From a bacterium UBP6_UBA1209 (lineage in GTDB: Bacteria; UBP6; UBA1177): DNA of 41,965 nt. This document shows positions 24,584-32,351 of the stretch, one piece after another. Position 1 is the stretch's first letter. Each line of letters starts with the position of its first letter. A model generated the notes under the pieces. The model worked only from the letters and a program-made list of their open reading frames with translations, was not told the DNA's origin and did not search any database. The translations under genes and the position numbers were made by a program. The stretch lies in assembly GCA_002309575.1 (NCBI GenBank), contig DBXP01000023.1, positions 1 to 41,965 of the forward strand, given 5' to 3'.

Positions 24584-26025
24584 ATCGCCTCCTGATCAAA
24601 CTTTTTAAAGACAAACGGCGCAGTAACACCAAATGAAGCAGCCATTACTACACATGAAATCAAGCCGAAACGCAAAAAAACACTCATCTCTGAAAAGAGC
24701 CTTGCGCACATACAACTTGTAACAACAGCAGTTGCCAGACCTAGGCTCCAAACAGGTACAAGTCGCGTAACGGACTGGAATCTGTCAATATATTTCATTC
24801 TGCATGCGCTTATAATATTCAAAACCGAAGAAATAAAAATACCGATGCTTGATGCCAGAGTTACCCCGAAAAGCCCTAGTTTGCGGTAGAGTAAAAATGA
24901 AAAAAGGATATTGAAAAGAATACCGGAAACAGTATTTATCATCGGACTCTTCGTATTCCCATAGGCATAGTGAAGCTGACTCAGCATACTGTTTATGACA
25001 AACGGCACAAACAAGAATGCGTAACCTGCCAAAGCCTTTGATGTTTTTAGGGTCGCTGCCCTGTCAAAAGCCCCGCGTTCAAAAACTATTGCTGCAATTT
25101 CGTTTGAAAAAAGAAACGAAATGACTGTTACAGGAATAAAAAAAGAGACCAATATCGAAATTGTACGAATCACTACCGCTGACGCCTCGCCCCTCCTGCC
25201 GTCTACAATTTTACCTGAGATTTCCGTGTAGATAACTGTACAGACAGCCATTATCAGAGAGGAAACAAAATTTGACAGTACAAAACCGTAATTCATCGCT
25301 GAAAAAGAACCTGGATCCATACCAGACACGATCATCTTGTTTACCTGCTGATTAACAAAAGTAAACATATAGCCGCCCAAGAGCGGAAGCACCATAAAAA
25401 GCAGCTTTTTCATATGCTGACTGAAATGAAAATCCTTCAGTTTAAACAGCTTGTCCTTATACGAAAAAAAACCCAGAAAGAGGAAGTTGAGGATCGAATA
25501 AACGAAAAAACCAAATACCAGAGTCTTAACACCAAAGGTATTACCAAGAACCAAAGAAAATCCTATAATTACAACACTTTGTATCAAACCTGTCATCTGT
25601 CCCGGAACAAATTTTTTATTTGCATTCAGAAGTGCGTGAAAAACCGACTGAAGCATAAATAAAATAGTCATAGGAGCAAAAATTCTAAGATAAAATGAAA
25701 GCCGTTCTGTCAGGTATGCTGAATAGGACGGAGCGATAATTCCGGCTATTAACGAAGAAAACAATACAACAAGCAAGGCAACCAAAGCAGTAAACACCGA
25801 AAAAAATCTGACAGAATCCGAAGTGAATTGCAGAGCTTCAGAATCACTCTGTTTTTTCACTTCCAGATAGACCGGAACGAATGCCGCAAGGATGACCTGT
25901 GAAATTATAAAGTTAATGTTGTTTAAGAATCTCTCTGCAAGAAAAAATAAGTCTGTATCGATATTTGCCCCGAAAACTCCGGCAACAACCACCTGCTTGG
26001 CAAAACCAAGGAGCTTTACAGCCAA
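24580..26025 (-). CDS. MurJ/MviN-family lipid flippase (start probably upstream)
   Basis: 481 residues from the TTG at 26025. About 13-14 hydrophobic helices, with MurJ-type features GFAKQVVVAGVFGANIDTDLFFLAERF, an ALLNANKKFVPG-like segment and FERGAFDRAAT. The family flips undecaprenyl-linked sugars: lipid II for MurJ, glycan units for related transporters. Its place after glycosyltransferases suggests a Wzx-like role here. The TTG start cuts into helix one. The frame runs on upstream, encoding FKSVFSVTGVVLAVK, which completes a normal MurJ N-terminus, but it has no ATG, GTG or TTG there. A CTG at 26091 has GGGAG (26099-26103) seven bases upstream and is my preferred true start. Confidence 0.87.
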   Translation of the reverse strand: MAVKLLGFAKQVVVAGVFGANIDTDLFFLAERFLNNINFIISQVILAAFVPVYLEVKKQSDSEALQFTSDSVRFFSVFTALVALLVVLFSSLIAGIIAPSYSAYLTERLSFYLRIFAPMTILFMLQSVFHALLNANKKFVPGQMTGLIQSVVIIGFSLVLGNTFGVKTLVFGFFVYSILNFLFLGFFSYKDKLFKLKDFHFSQHMKKLLFMVLPLLGGYMFTFVNQQVNKMIVSGMDPGSFSAMNYGFVLSNFVSSLIMAVCTVIYTEISGKIVDGRRGEASAVVIRTISILVSFFIPVTVISFLFSNEIAAIVFERGAFDRAATLKTSKALAGYAFLFVPFVINSMLSQLHYAYGNTKSPMINTVSGILFNILFSFLLYRKLGLFGVTLASSIGIFISSVLNIISACRMKYIDRFQSVTRLVPVWSLGLATAVVTSCMCARLFSEMSVFLRFGLISCVVMAASFGVTAPFVFKKFDQEAI

Positions 26026-26093
26026 AACGACGCCTGTTACCGAAAAAACCGACTTAAAAAGAATGCGGTGTTGTTTTATGTTAAAAAGCAGTT

Positions 26094-27317
26094 TTATTCT
26101 CCCAATACCCTTAAAAGTTCGTCTGTCAGGTGTTTAAAATCATATTTTTCAGCCACACTACGTATATGGTCGCCGGATATTGGAAATTTTTCAAGCTTTA
26201 CTATAGCGTCTGCCAGCTCCTGCGGTGTTGAAAAGCATTTGGAAATACCGCATCGGTTATTTGCAATAACTGAATATTTTCCGTCCGTCCCGGCTATCGT
26301 CGGGTGGCCGCTCGCTATATACTCGAACATTTTATTCTGGCTGTCACCATACTTGTTAAGAAGGTAACTGCCTCTGCAGTGAAGTATGTTCAGATTACAT
26401 TTGGACAATATGTAGGGAATATATTTTTTTTCGACATAGCCCTTGAACAGCACATTGGAATATCCTCTTTTTTTACAGACATCCTCCAGTTCAGGCAGGA
26501 GCTCACCTTTTCCATAAATCAAAAAACGATAATTTTTATACTCTGTACTGCGCAGGCATCCTATTGCATCCATCAAAAAGAGCAGCTGTTCCCGGATAAC
26601 CAGTCCCAAAGATCCAGTGTAGATGATTTTAAATGTTTTCGGGTCATCCAAATCGCTGTCATCCAAACTGAAATGTTCTCTATTGTAGTCATAAGCCTCT
26701 AAATCTACTCCATTATTGATGAAACTGACTTTAGAACGAGGTATCGTCTGCTCCCACCCCCGTTCTACGATATAATCGTAAGCACCGCCCATTGTAAAAA
26801 CAACAGAATCCGCATTTTTATATATCCACTTTTCAACTTTTCTCAGGAAAAAGACCGCAGGACTAAAAGGAGATGCAAGTTTGTACGCAACCAGCGATTC
26901 CGGCCAGAGATCCGCTATCTCAGCCACCGCTTTGGCATGATATTTTCTTGCAAGATGCACCCCGGCAGCACAGGACATCGGAGGAATAGAAGTTGCAACG
27001 ACAGCATCCGGCTTTGCGAAGCCAGAACAGACCGAAGGAAGTTTCATTGCAAATTCAAACATATTAAAAATCCGGCTTAGCCCGTTTCCTTTATAACCGT
27101 GACACTTTACTAAAACATATGGTATCCCGTTATCCTCGATCTCCTTGTAGAGGGAACTGTCATCGACCAGATTTATATCCGAGTAGTGAACAGTACTTGC
27201 AGCAAAAATAGTTACAGAATGTCCCTTTTTTATAAGATATTTTGCAAAATTGGCAGCTCTAGTCAGCGGATAATATTTGGGAGGAACTGCATAGTGATTG
27301 ATAAGCCAAATGTTCAC
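26094..27317 (-). CDS. GT4-family glycosyltransferase (WbuB-like)
   Basis: 407 residues, two-Rossmann GT-B fold. The N-terminal acceptor half shows MNIWLINHYAVPP, IADLWPES and a SIPPMSCAAG loop, as in WbuB-type fucosamine transferases. The C-terminal donor half shows IIYTGSLG, FLIYGKGELLPELE and the nucleotide-sugar motif KMFEYIASGHPTIAG (an E-x7-E-like region). It adds one sugar to a lipid-linked oligosaccharide on the cytoplasmic face. The start is GTG at 27317. The sequence is visibly AT-rich. Its last codons carry the ribosome-binding site for the flippase. Sugar specificity cannot be read. Confidence 0.88.
   Translation of the reverse strand: MNIWLINHYAVPPKYYPLTRAANFAKYLIKKGHSVTIFAASTVHYSDINLVDDSSLYKEIEDNGIPYVLVKCHGYKGNGLSRIFNMFEFAMKLPSVCSGFAKPDAVVATSIPPMSCAAGVHLARKYHAKAVAEIADLWPESLVAYKLASPFSPAVFFLRKVEKWIYKNADSVVFTMGGAYDYIVERGWEQTIPRSKVSFINNGVDLEAYDYNREHFSLDDSDLDDPKTFKIIYTGSLGLVIREQLLFLMDAIGCLRSTEYKNYRFLIYGKGELLPELEDVCKKRGYSNVLFKGYVEKKYIPYILSKCNLNILHCRGSYLLNKYGDSQNKMFEYIASGHPTIAGTDGKYSVIANNRCGISKCFSTPQELADAIVKLEKFPISGDHIRSVAEKYDFKHLTDELLRVLGE
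26099..26103 (-). promoter_or_regulatory. Ribosome-binding site suggesting a CTG start for the flippase
   Basis: GGGAG on the minus strand within the last codons of the upstream glycosyltransferase, seven bases before an in-frame CTG (26089-26091). The later TTG at 26025 has no comparable site. Confidence 0.4.
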
Positions 27318-27342
27318 TTTATTATCCCAGACAGCTCCATAG

Positions 27343-28461
27343 CTAAATACGCGGTACTATATCGCTTGATAAATCTTCGTAAAGCTCCAGAAGCTTTTTT
27401 TCTTCGCTCTGCCAATTGAATTCTGTCTCGACAGCGCGTCTGCCGTTTTCCCCCATGCTTTTTGCCTCCTCAGGGTTGTCAAGCAAATACTTTATTGCAG
27501 CAGATATGTCCCCTACATTTTCCGGATCGACACAAATTCCGCAATGCCAGCGTTCAACAATATCCCGCCAAACAGTAAAATCAGAACAGACAATCGGCAA
27601 ACCGGCCATCATCTCTTCAAATATTTTAACTAATCCCAAGGTACCTTGTTTGTTAAACATATTTGCGTGATCTGTCGAAACGACAAGACCCACAGCTGAA
27701 GATACCAGAATTTTATAAACCTCATCCTGCGGCAGATAACCTTTATATGAAACCTTACTCCAGGCCGGAAGCTTTTTCAACTCGTCAATATAGTGATCCC
27801 AATCCTTTCCGCACATGACATATTGACAATCGGTAACATTCTCCAAAGCCTTTATTATTTTATCGTGGCACCACCTTTTATCTATTCCACCGATAAAGCA
27901 TATTCTTTTGCCGTTCTTAACAACATCGTGCGGCAACGGCATTAAAATCGGATAGTTGGCAATAATAAATGTTTTAGGATTAATTTTTGCAAAGTAGTCA
28001 CACTGGTAGTGAGGAGAGACGACGGCATCCAGTTTTTTGCATACATATCGTTGGTACAACCTGTAGGAGAAAGAAATAAGTTTACGCATTACTCCAGGAA
28101 GCCAGCCTTTCTCCAGGATTTGTCCGACAGTGTTTTCATGGCAGTCAAAAATCACCTTTTTACCACTCTTCTTCAGCTTTAAACCATAAGGCAGAAGCTC
28201 TGGATCATGAAAGTGGTATATATCACAGTCGAGCTCCAGAGCCTTTTTATAAACTCTCCTTGTACCTAACGTCATCCGTAAAAATCTTTTTTCAGGCATT
28301 TCGCCTGTCCCGACAATATGAACCCCCATCTTTTCGGTACTTTCACCGCGTTCTACAAGGTAGACATCGTATCCGGCTTTCGCAAGACTTGCACACTCCT
28401 TGCGGAATATCCTCAAATCCTCGGCTCTATGGGCACTTGTAATATGACAGACTTTAATCAT
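27343..28461 (-). CDS. GT4-family glycosyltransferase
   Basis: 372 residues, GT-B fold. The N-terminal half has HITSAHRAEDLRIFRKECASLA and YHFHDPELLPYGL, typical of GT4 enzymes of O-antigen and capsule clusters. The donor half has RICFIGGIDKRW, YKGYLPQDEVYKILVSS and KIFEEMMAGLPIVCSDF with the catalytic Glu region. It overlaps the sugar-transferase gene by 8 bases, so the two are translationally linked and it may add the second sugar. It precedes the other GT4 gene by 25 bases. Donor and acceptor are unknown. Confidence 0.88.
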   Translation of the reverse strand: MIKVCHITSAHRAEDLRIFRKECASLAKAGYDVYLVERGESTEKMGVHIVGTGEMPEKRFLRMTLGTRRVYKKALELDCDIYHFHDPELLPYGLKLKKSGKKVIFDCHENTVGQILEKGWLPGVMRKLISFSYRLYQRYVCKKLDAVVSPHYQCDYFAKINPKTFIIANYPILMPLPHDVVKNGKRICFIGGIDKRWCHDKIIKALENVTDCQYVMCGKDWDHYIDELKKLPAWSKVSYKGYLPQDEVYKILVSSAVGLVVSTDHANMFNKQGTLGLVKIFEEMMAGLPIVCSDFTVWRDIVERWHCGICVDPENVGDISAAIKYLLDNPEEAKSMGENGRRAVETEFNWQSEEKKLLELYEDLSSDIVPRI

Positions 28462-29194
28462 TCTCTATTTGATCGAGTAATTTCCGGGCCTCCGTATGCA
28501 GCGCTTCATACTCTTCCTTAGAAACCCTTCCTTCTCTCAGCAAAAAATCACCGTAATCCTCAGAATGCAGACTTTCGTCTTTATCCTTAATATGTTTAAA
28601 CCCTTTAAAAACAGTCCCGATGGTTCTAAAAAACAGCTTCAGATCATATCCGAATGTAATATTTTCTATGTACTTTAAATCCCAATTTAGTTTTTCATCC
28701 CATGAAATTGAATTGAGCCCGTTAACCTGAGCAAGACCAGACAGACCCGGTTTTGCAGCATGACGTCTTCTAAGCTCTGGGGTCATAAAAACCATATCTT
28801 GAACCAGCTGAGGACGTGGTCCAATAAAGGACATAGTCCCATTTAAAATATTAAAAATCTCAGGTATTTCGTCTAAAAATGTTGCACGTAAAAAAGCTCC
28901 TGGCCGGGTAACTCTTAATTCATCCGGCAAAAGATTCCCTTCGGCATTCCGTTCATTTGTCATAGTGCGGAACTTATAAATATAAAAAAATGTTTCATGT
29001 CCGTCTTTATCAGCAAGTCCGGGACGAATTTGCCTAAACAAAACAGGAGAACCTAATTTTACACGGACGAAAATCGCAACAACAATATAAACCCAGCCGA
29101 AACACACAAGAAAAAGGATGGAAAACAGTATATCCAGTATGCGTTTCACATATTTTTCATAACAACCCTTTTTACGAGAATTTATACACTGCAT
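28454..29194 (-). CDS. Monotopic phosphoglycosyl transferase (PglC/WcaJ catalytic type)
   Basis: 246 residues from the ATG at 29194; a TTG at 29200 is also possible. It transfers a sugar-1-phosphate from a nucleotide sugar to undecaprenyl phosphate, starting the lipid-linked glycan. One re-entrant hydrophobic helix (about 18-42) precedes the catalytic domain. Family motifs are SPVLFRQIRPG, FYIYKFRTM, the Asp-Glu dyad in ATFLDEIPEIFN and SFIGPRPQL, then KPGLSGLAQVNG. It is the short PglC-like form, lacking the N-terminal membrane domain of WcaJ/WbaP, with an added helical C-terminus (about 205-246). It lies just downstream of the polymerase-like gene. Confidence 0.93.
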   Translation of the reverse strand: MQCINSRKKGCYEKYVKRILDILFSILFLVCFGWVYIVVAIFVRVKLGSPVLFRQIRPGLADKDGHETFFYIYKFRTMTNERNAEGNLLPDELRVTRPGAFLRATFLDEIPEIFNILNGTMSFIGPRPQLVQDMVFMTPELRRRHAAKPGLSGLAQVNGLNSISWDEKLNWDLKYIENITFGYDLKLFFRTIGTVFKGFKHIKDKDESLHSEDYGDFLLREGRVSKEEYEALHTEARKLLDQIEND

Positions 29195-29247
29195 CTGCAA
29201 TTATCCTCTGCAAAGTTTAAGCAGATTATTATTTTACTAAATATACG

Positions 29248-30507
29248 TCAATACGTTCTGCAATGTTTATATCCATCGCTTTTTTTACTGTAAATCTGGA
29301 TCAAGAATCCCGCAAATGTATAAAAAAGAGCATCCTGAATATAACTACTTGATATCATTAACCCGCCTAACGAAGTCATTAAAAGAATAATAATAAAAAG
29401 TCTGTCAACATACGAATGAGATCTTACAAAGCTTCCTATCAGAACAATTGCACCGGCAAGCAATATAAGCATTCCGGGGATCAAACCGAACTGAGTGCAT
29501 ATTTCAAGAAAGAAATTGTGTGGATATGCACCTGGTACTCCGGTACGAAAAGGAACAATATCATTTATAAAAAAACGTTCATTGATAATGCCGCTTCCAG
29601 CAAAAATATGATTGCTGATAAAGTCTGAGCACCAATGCCAGATTATGCGGCGTTTCTCTGCAGTGCGATTATTAATAAAGTTATCCCGAGCTGACAGGAT
29701 AAAGAATTTACACGAAAATCCCATTGTGAAATAGAGTTCATAAAGAGTTGCGAGAATTTTATCCTTCCATGCAAAAAAAACAGCCACAGCTCCAAGATAA
29801 ACGGAAAAAAGCATCGCGATCGCTCTTTTGCTACGGGATCCGTATAATATTGCAACAGCGGTCGTTGCCAAAATAATGATAAAAGCCACTCGCGAACCTG
29901 AGGCGATTATTATAAATAAAGCCAAAATCCAGACAATACAATCACTCGCCCTTAGATCACGGACAATCGACATAATCAAAAGTATAAAAATTGTGAGCAT
30001 TGTCCTTCCCAGCATTAAAAATGCCGTATTATGGCTAAAAGGATACAGGCGAAAAACAAACAGCTGGATCAGTTCATTTGTCATTATCAGATAAGCAAAC
30101 AGCCGCATATACTTTATATTTTTTTCCGTCAGTTCCAAAGCCCTGGCAGAAAAATAACTAAGACAACATACGGCAAAGTATCTTCTGAAGATGTCGGCCT
30201 TCAAAACAGGGTCGCTGTCGTAAAACAAAACTGACGAGATAAAAGAGAGTGAAAGAAACAAAAACAAAAAGGCGTCCAGTTTATTCAATCTTTTTCTGAT
30301 TTCCGGAAGTGATTTGTAAAAAACAAACAAAACCAGGCCATAGTAGAGAAAAACAGAATATTCGAACAGAGGGATCCCCAAAAAAACTGCTGCATTCTGC
30401 AAAAACTTCCGGCAGGAAAAAATCGAAAGCATCAGACAGAAAAAAAGACCGCAGTAATCCTGCCCGTTACCCGGTAAAAATACTAAAAAACGATCTTTGG
30501 CAGGCAT
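29248..30507 (-). CDS. O-antigen ligase/polymerase-like membrane protein
   Basis: 419 residues with about 11-12 hydrophobic helices. The features of the Wzy_C/WaaL superfamily are an SGSR motif after a hydrophobic helix (FIIIASGSRVAF), a large periplasmic loop (about 255-345) and, within it, the segment AYPHNFFLEICTQFGLIPG, which matches the PHN-x2-L/F-E signature. The family polymerises or ligates lipid-linked glycan on the periplasmic face. Polymerase fits better because no lipid-A core genes are nearby. It starts 1 base before the CapD-like stop. AT-rich relative to that gene. Confidence 0.85.
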   Translation of the reverse strand: MPAKDRFLVFLPGNGQDYCGLFFCLMLSIFSCRKFLQNAAVFLGIPLFEYSVFLYYGLVLFVFYKSLPEIRKRLNKLDAFLFLFLSLSFISSVLFYDSDPVLKADIFRRYFAVCCLSYFSARALELTEKNIKYMRLFAYLIMTNELIQLFVFRLYPFSHNTAFLMLGRTMLTIFILLIMSIVRDLRASDCIVWILALFIIIASGSRVAFIIILATTAVAILYGSRSKRAIAMLFSVYLGAVAVFFAWKDKILATLYELYFTMGFSCKFFILSARDNFINNRTAEKRRIIWHWCSDFISNHIFAGSGIINERFFINDIVPFRTGVPGAYPHNFFLEICTQFGLIPGMLILLAGAIVLIGSFVRSHSYVDRLFIIILLMTSLGGLMISSSYIQDALFYTFAGFLIQIYSKKSDGYKHCRTY

Positions 30508-30508
30508 T

Positions 30509-32287
30509 CTACTTTTTTGTACTCGGCTGATATTCGGGAACGAAGAACTTCAACCACCTGATCATCTCGTCACGATCCATCTCGGGGAACTTATGCATGA
30601 ATTCCATAAAATCCTCCTCCTTGAGATTTGTCTCGCTGAGCTTTGCCTTGAATACAAGCTTGTCATCGGTAGGAACTGTCAGATCATCGTTCGCGAGAAG
30701 CTCTTCATAAAGCTTTTCTCCTGGTCTGAGTCCGGTGATCGTTATCGAGCTCCTGCCGTCCCCGAAGACGTCGATCAGTTTCTGGGCAAAATCGTATATC
30801 CTGACAGGCTGTCCCATATCGAGAACCATGACCTCGCCGCCCTTTGCAAGCGTCGCAGCCCTGAAAACAAGGCTTACAGCTTCGGGGATCGCCATAAAGT
30901 AGCGTATCACGTTTTCATGGGTAACCGTGATCGGTTTTCCGGCTTTGATCTGATCCATGAAGAGCGGGAACATCGAACCGCGCGACCCTATGACATTGCC
31001 GAAGCGGACACAGCAGAATTCGGTAACATGTTCCGTATTGATTGCCGCTGCCAGCATTTCAACGACACGTTTGGTCGTACCCATTATATTCGTCGGATTG
31101 ACAGCTTTGTCAGTTGAGATCACGACGACCTTTGGAACAGCATTGTCTTTGGCTGATTTAAAGAGATTGTAGCTTCCGATGATATTGTTGCTGATCGCCT
31201 CTTCAGGATAAAGCTGCATCAGAGGAACATGCTTGTAGGCAGCTGCGTGAAAAATGATATCCGGATGATATTGCCTGATTATCTGTTCAACTTTATTTCT
31301 GTTTTTGAGATCGCAGACTATCGGGACGACATCATCGGACCACTCTTTCTTGTAATCAAGAAGCCTAAGGCTCAGATCGTGAAGCTCTGTCTCGTCGATA
31401 TCAAGAAGGATCAGCTTCTTTATTTCATAATCAAGAAGCTGCGATGAGATTTCACTGCCGATACTTCCGCCCGCTCCTGTGACCAAAACGGTCTTGCCTG
31501 CAAGCATCTTCAGCAAGGGCTCTCTGTCGACTTCGATAAGCTTTCTCCCGAGCAGATCGGCAAAGTTGATATCACGCGGAGAGACATCAGCCCGCCCCTT
31601 CCTTTCAAAAAGATTGGGGACGATTTTTATCCTGCATCCGGCATCCTTGGCAGCCTTCACAGCGCTCTGGATCTTCTCTGAAGAGATCGAAGTCACTGCA
31701 ATTATCAGCGTTTCCGGTTTGACTCTATTCAAGACATCACTTAAATCATTTGTCGTTCCCAGGACTTTGTAGCCTAAAATTATCTCCTTCTGAAGTGCGG
31801 GATCATCATCGACAAAACCCAAAATCTTGTGGTCAAAAATACCTTTGCTGCCAAGACGCGCCATTGCACATCCGAGCTCGCCGGCACCTAAAATAACGGC
31901 CGTAGGAAGTTTCTCGCGGCTCTTGTTACGGAGTTCGTAAAACATGCGGTAAAAGCCTCTCACGATCAGGATCGCACTGAATGAAAAAGCAGTGTTCACA
32001 AAAGACCAGCGGAAAGAGTCTGTAAGCCATATAACAAGAAAAACCGGAACCGCGACCCACATGGCGCGTTTAAAGACCTCAAAAGTGCTGTTGCTCAAGT
32101 GCAGACGGTAAAAGCCGACAAGGAAAAAGCCGAGTACCGGCACAAAAACGGCCAAAATAAAATTAAAAAAATGGTCAGGTTTCAGGAATGGATCCAGGAT
32201 CCAGTTTGTAAGCAGAACTGACAGGATAAATATCGTAAGATCGATTATGACCAATAACGTCTTTCTGACATATCTGTTGTTTAACAT
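30509..32287 (-). CDS. Membrane nucleotide-sugar 4,6-dehydratase (CapD/FlaA1/WbpM family)
   Basis: 592 residues from the ATG at 32287; a GTG at 32296 is also possible. Four N-terminal membrane helices (about 10-120) lead to a first Rossmann domain (GAGELGCAMARLG, near 130) and then the catalytic SDR domain (VTGAGGSIGSEISSQ, near 270). The active-site region ISTDKAVNPTNIMGTTKR has the altered triad typical of the WbpM/PglF group. These enzymes dehydrate UDP-GlcNAc towards QuiNAc, FucNAc or bacillosamine. No follow-on aminotransferase, acetyltransferase or reductase is present, so the pathway must be completed elsewhere or the product is used directly. First gene of the glycan cluster. Confidence 0.92.
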   Translation of the reverse strand: MLNNRYVRKTLLVIIDLTIFILSVLLTNWILDPFLKPDHFFNFILAVFVPVLGFFLVGFYRLHLSNSTFEVFKRAMWVAVPVFLVIWLTDSFRWSFVNTAFSFSAILIVRGFYRMFYELRNKSREKLPTAVILGAGELGCAMARLGSKGIFDHKILGFVDDDPALQKEIILGYKVLGTTNDLSDVLNRVKPETLIIAVTSISSEKIQSAVKAAKDAGCRIKIVPNLFERKGRADVSPRDINFADLLGRKLIEVDREPLLKMLAGKTVLVTGAGGSIGSEISSQLLDYEIKKLILLDIDETELHDLSLRLLDYKKEWSDDVVPIVCDLKNRNKVEQIIRQYHPDIIFHAAAYKHVPLMQLYPEEAISNNIIGSYNLFKSAKDNAVPKVVVISTDKAVNPTNIMGTTKRVVEMLAAAINTEHVTEFCCVRFGNVIGSRGSMFPLFMDQIKAGKPITVTHENVIRYFMAIPEAVSLVFRAATLAKGGEVMVLDMGQPVRIYDFAQKLIDVFGDGRSSITITGLRPGEKLYEELLANDDLTVPTDDKLVFKAKLSETNLKEEDFMEFMHKFPEMDRDEMIRWLKFFVPEYQPSTKK

Positions 32288-32323
32288 CCCACACACCGCA
32301 ATATGGTAACAAAAATATTACTG

Positions 32324-32351
32324 ACTCTAAATTTTAAGTTTGCAAAGTCAA
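32324..32351 (-). promoter_or_regulatory. Weak candidate promoter of the glycan cluster
   Basis: On the minus strand, TTGACT (32346-32351), a 16-base spacer and TAGAGT (32324-32329) lie about 37 bases before the CapD-like ATG. The -35 box overlaps the stop codon of the upstream RND gene. The -10 match is poor (4 of 6), so this is tentative. Confidence 0.3.
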
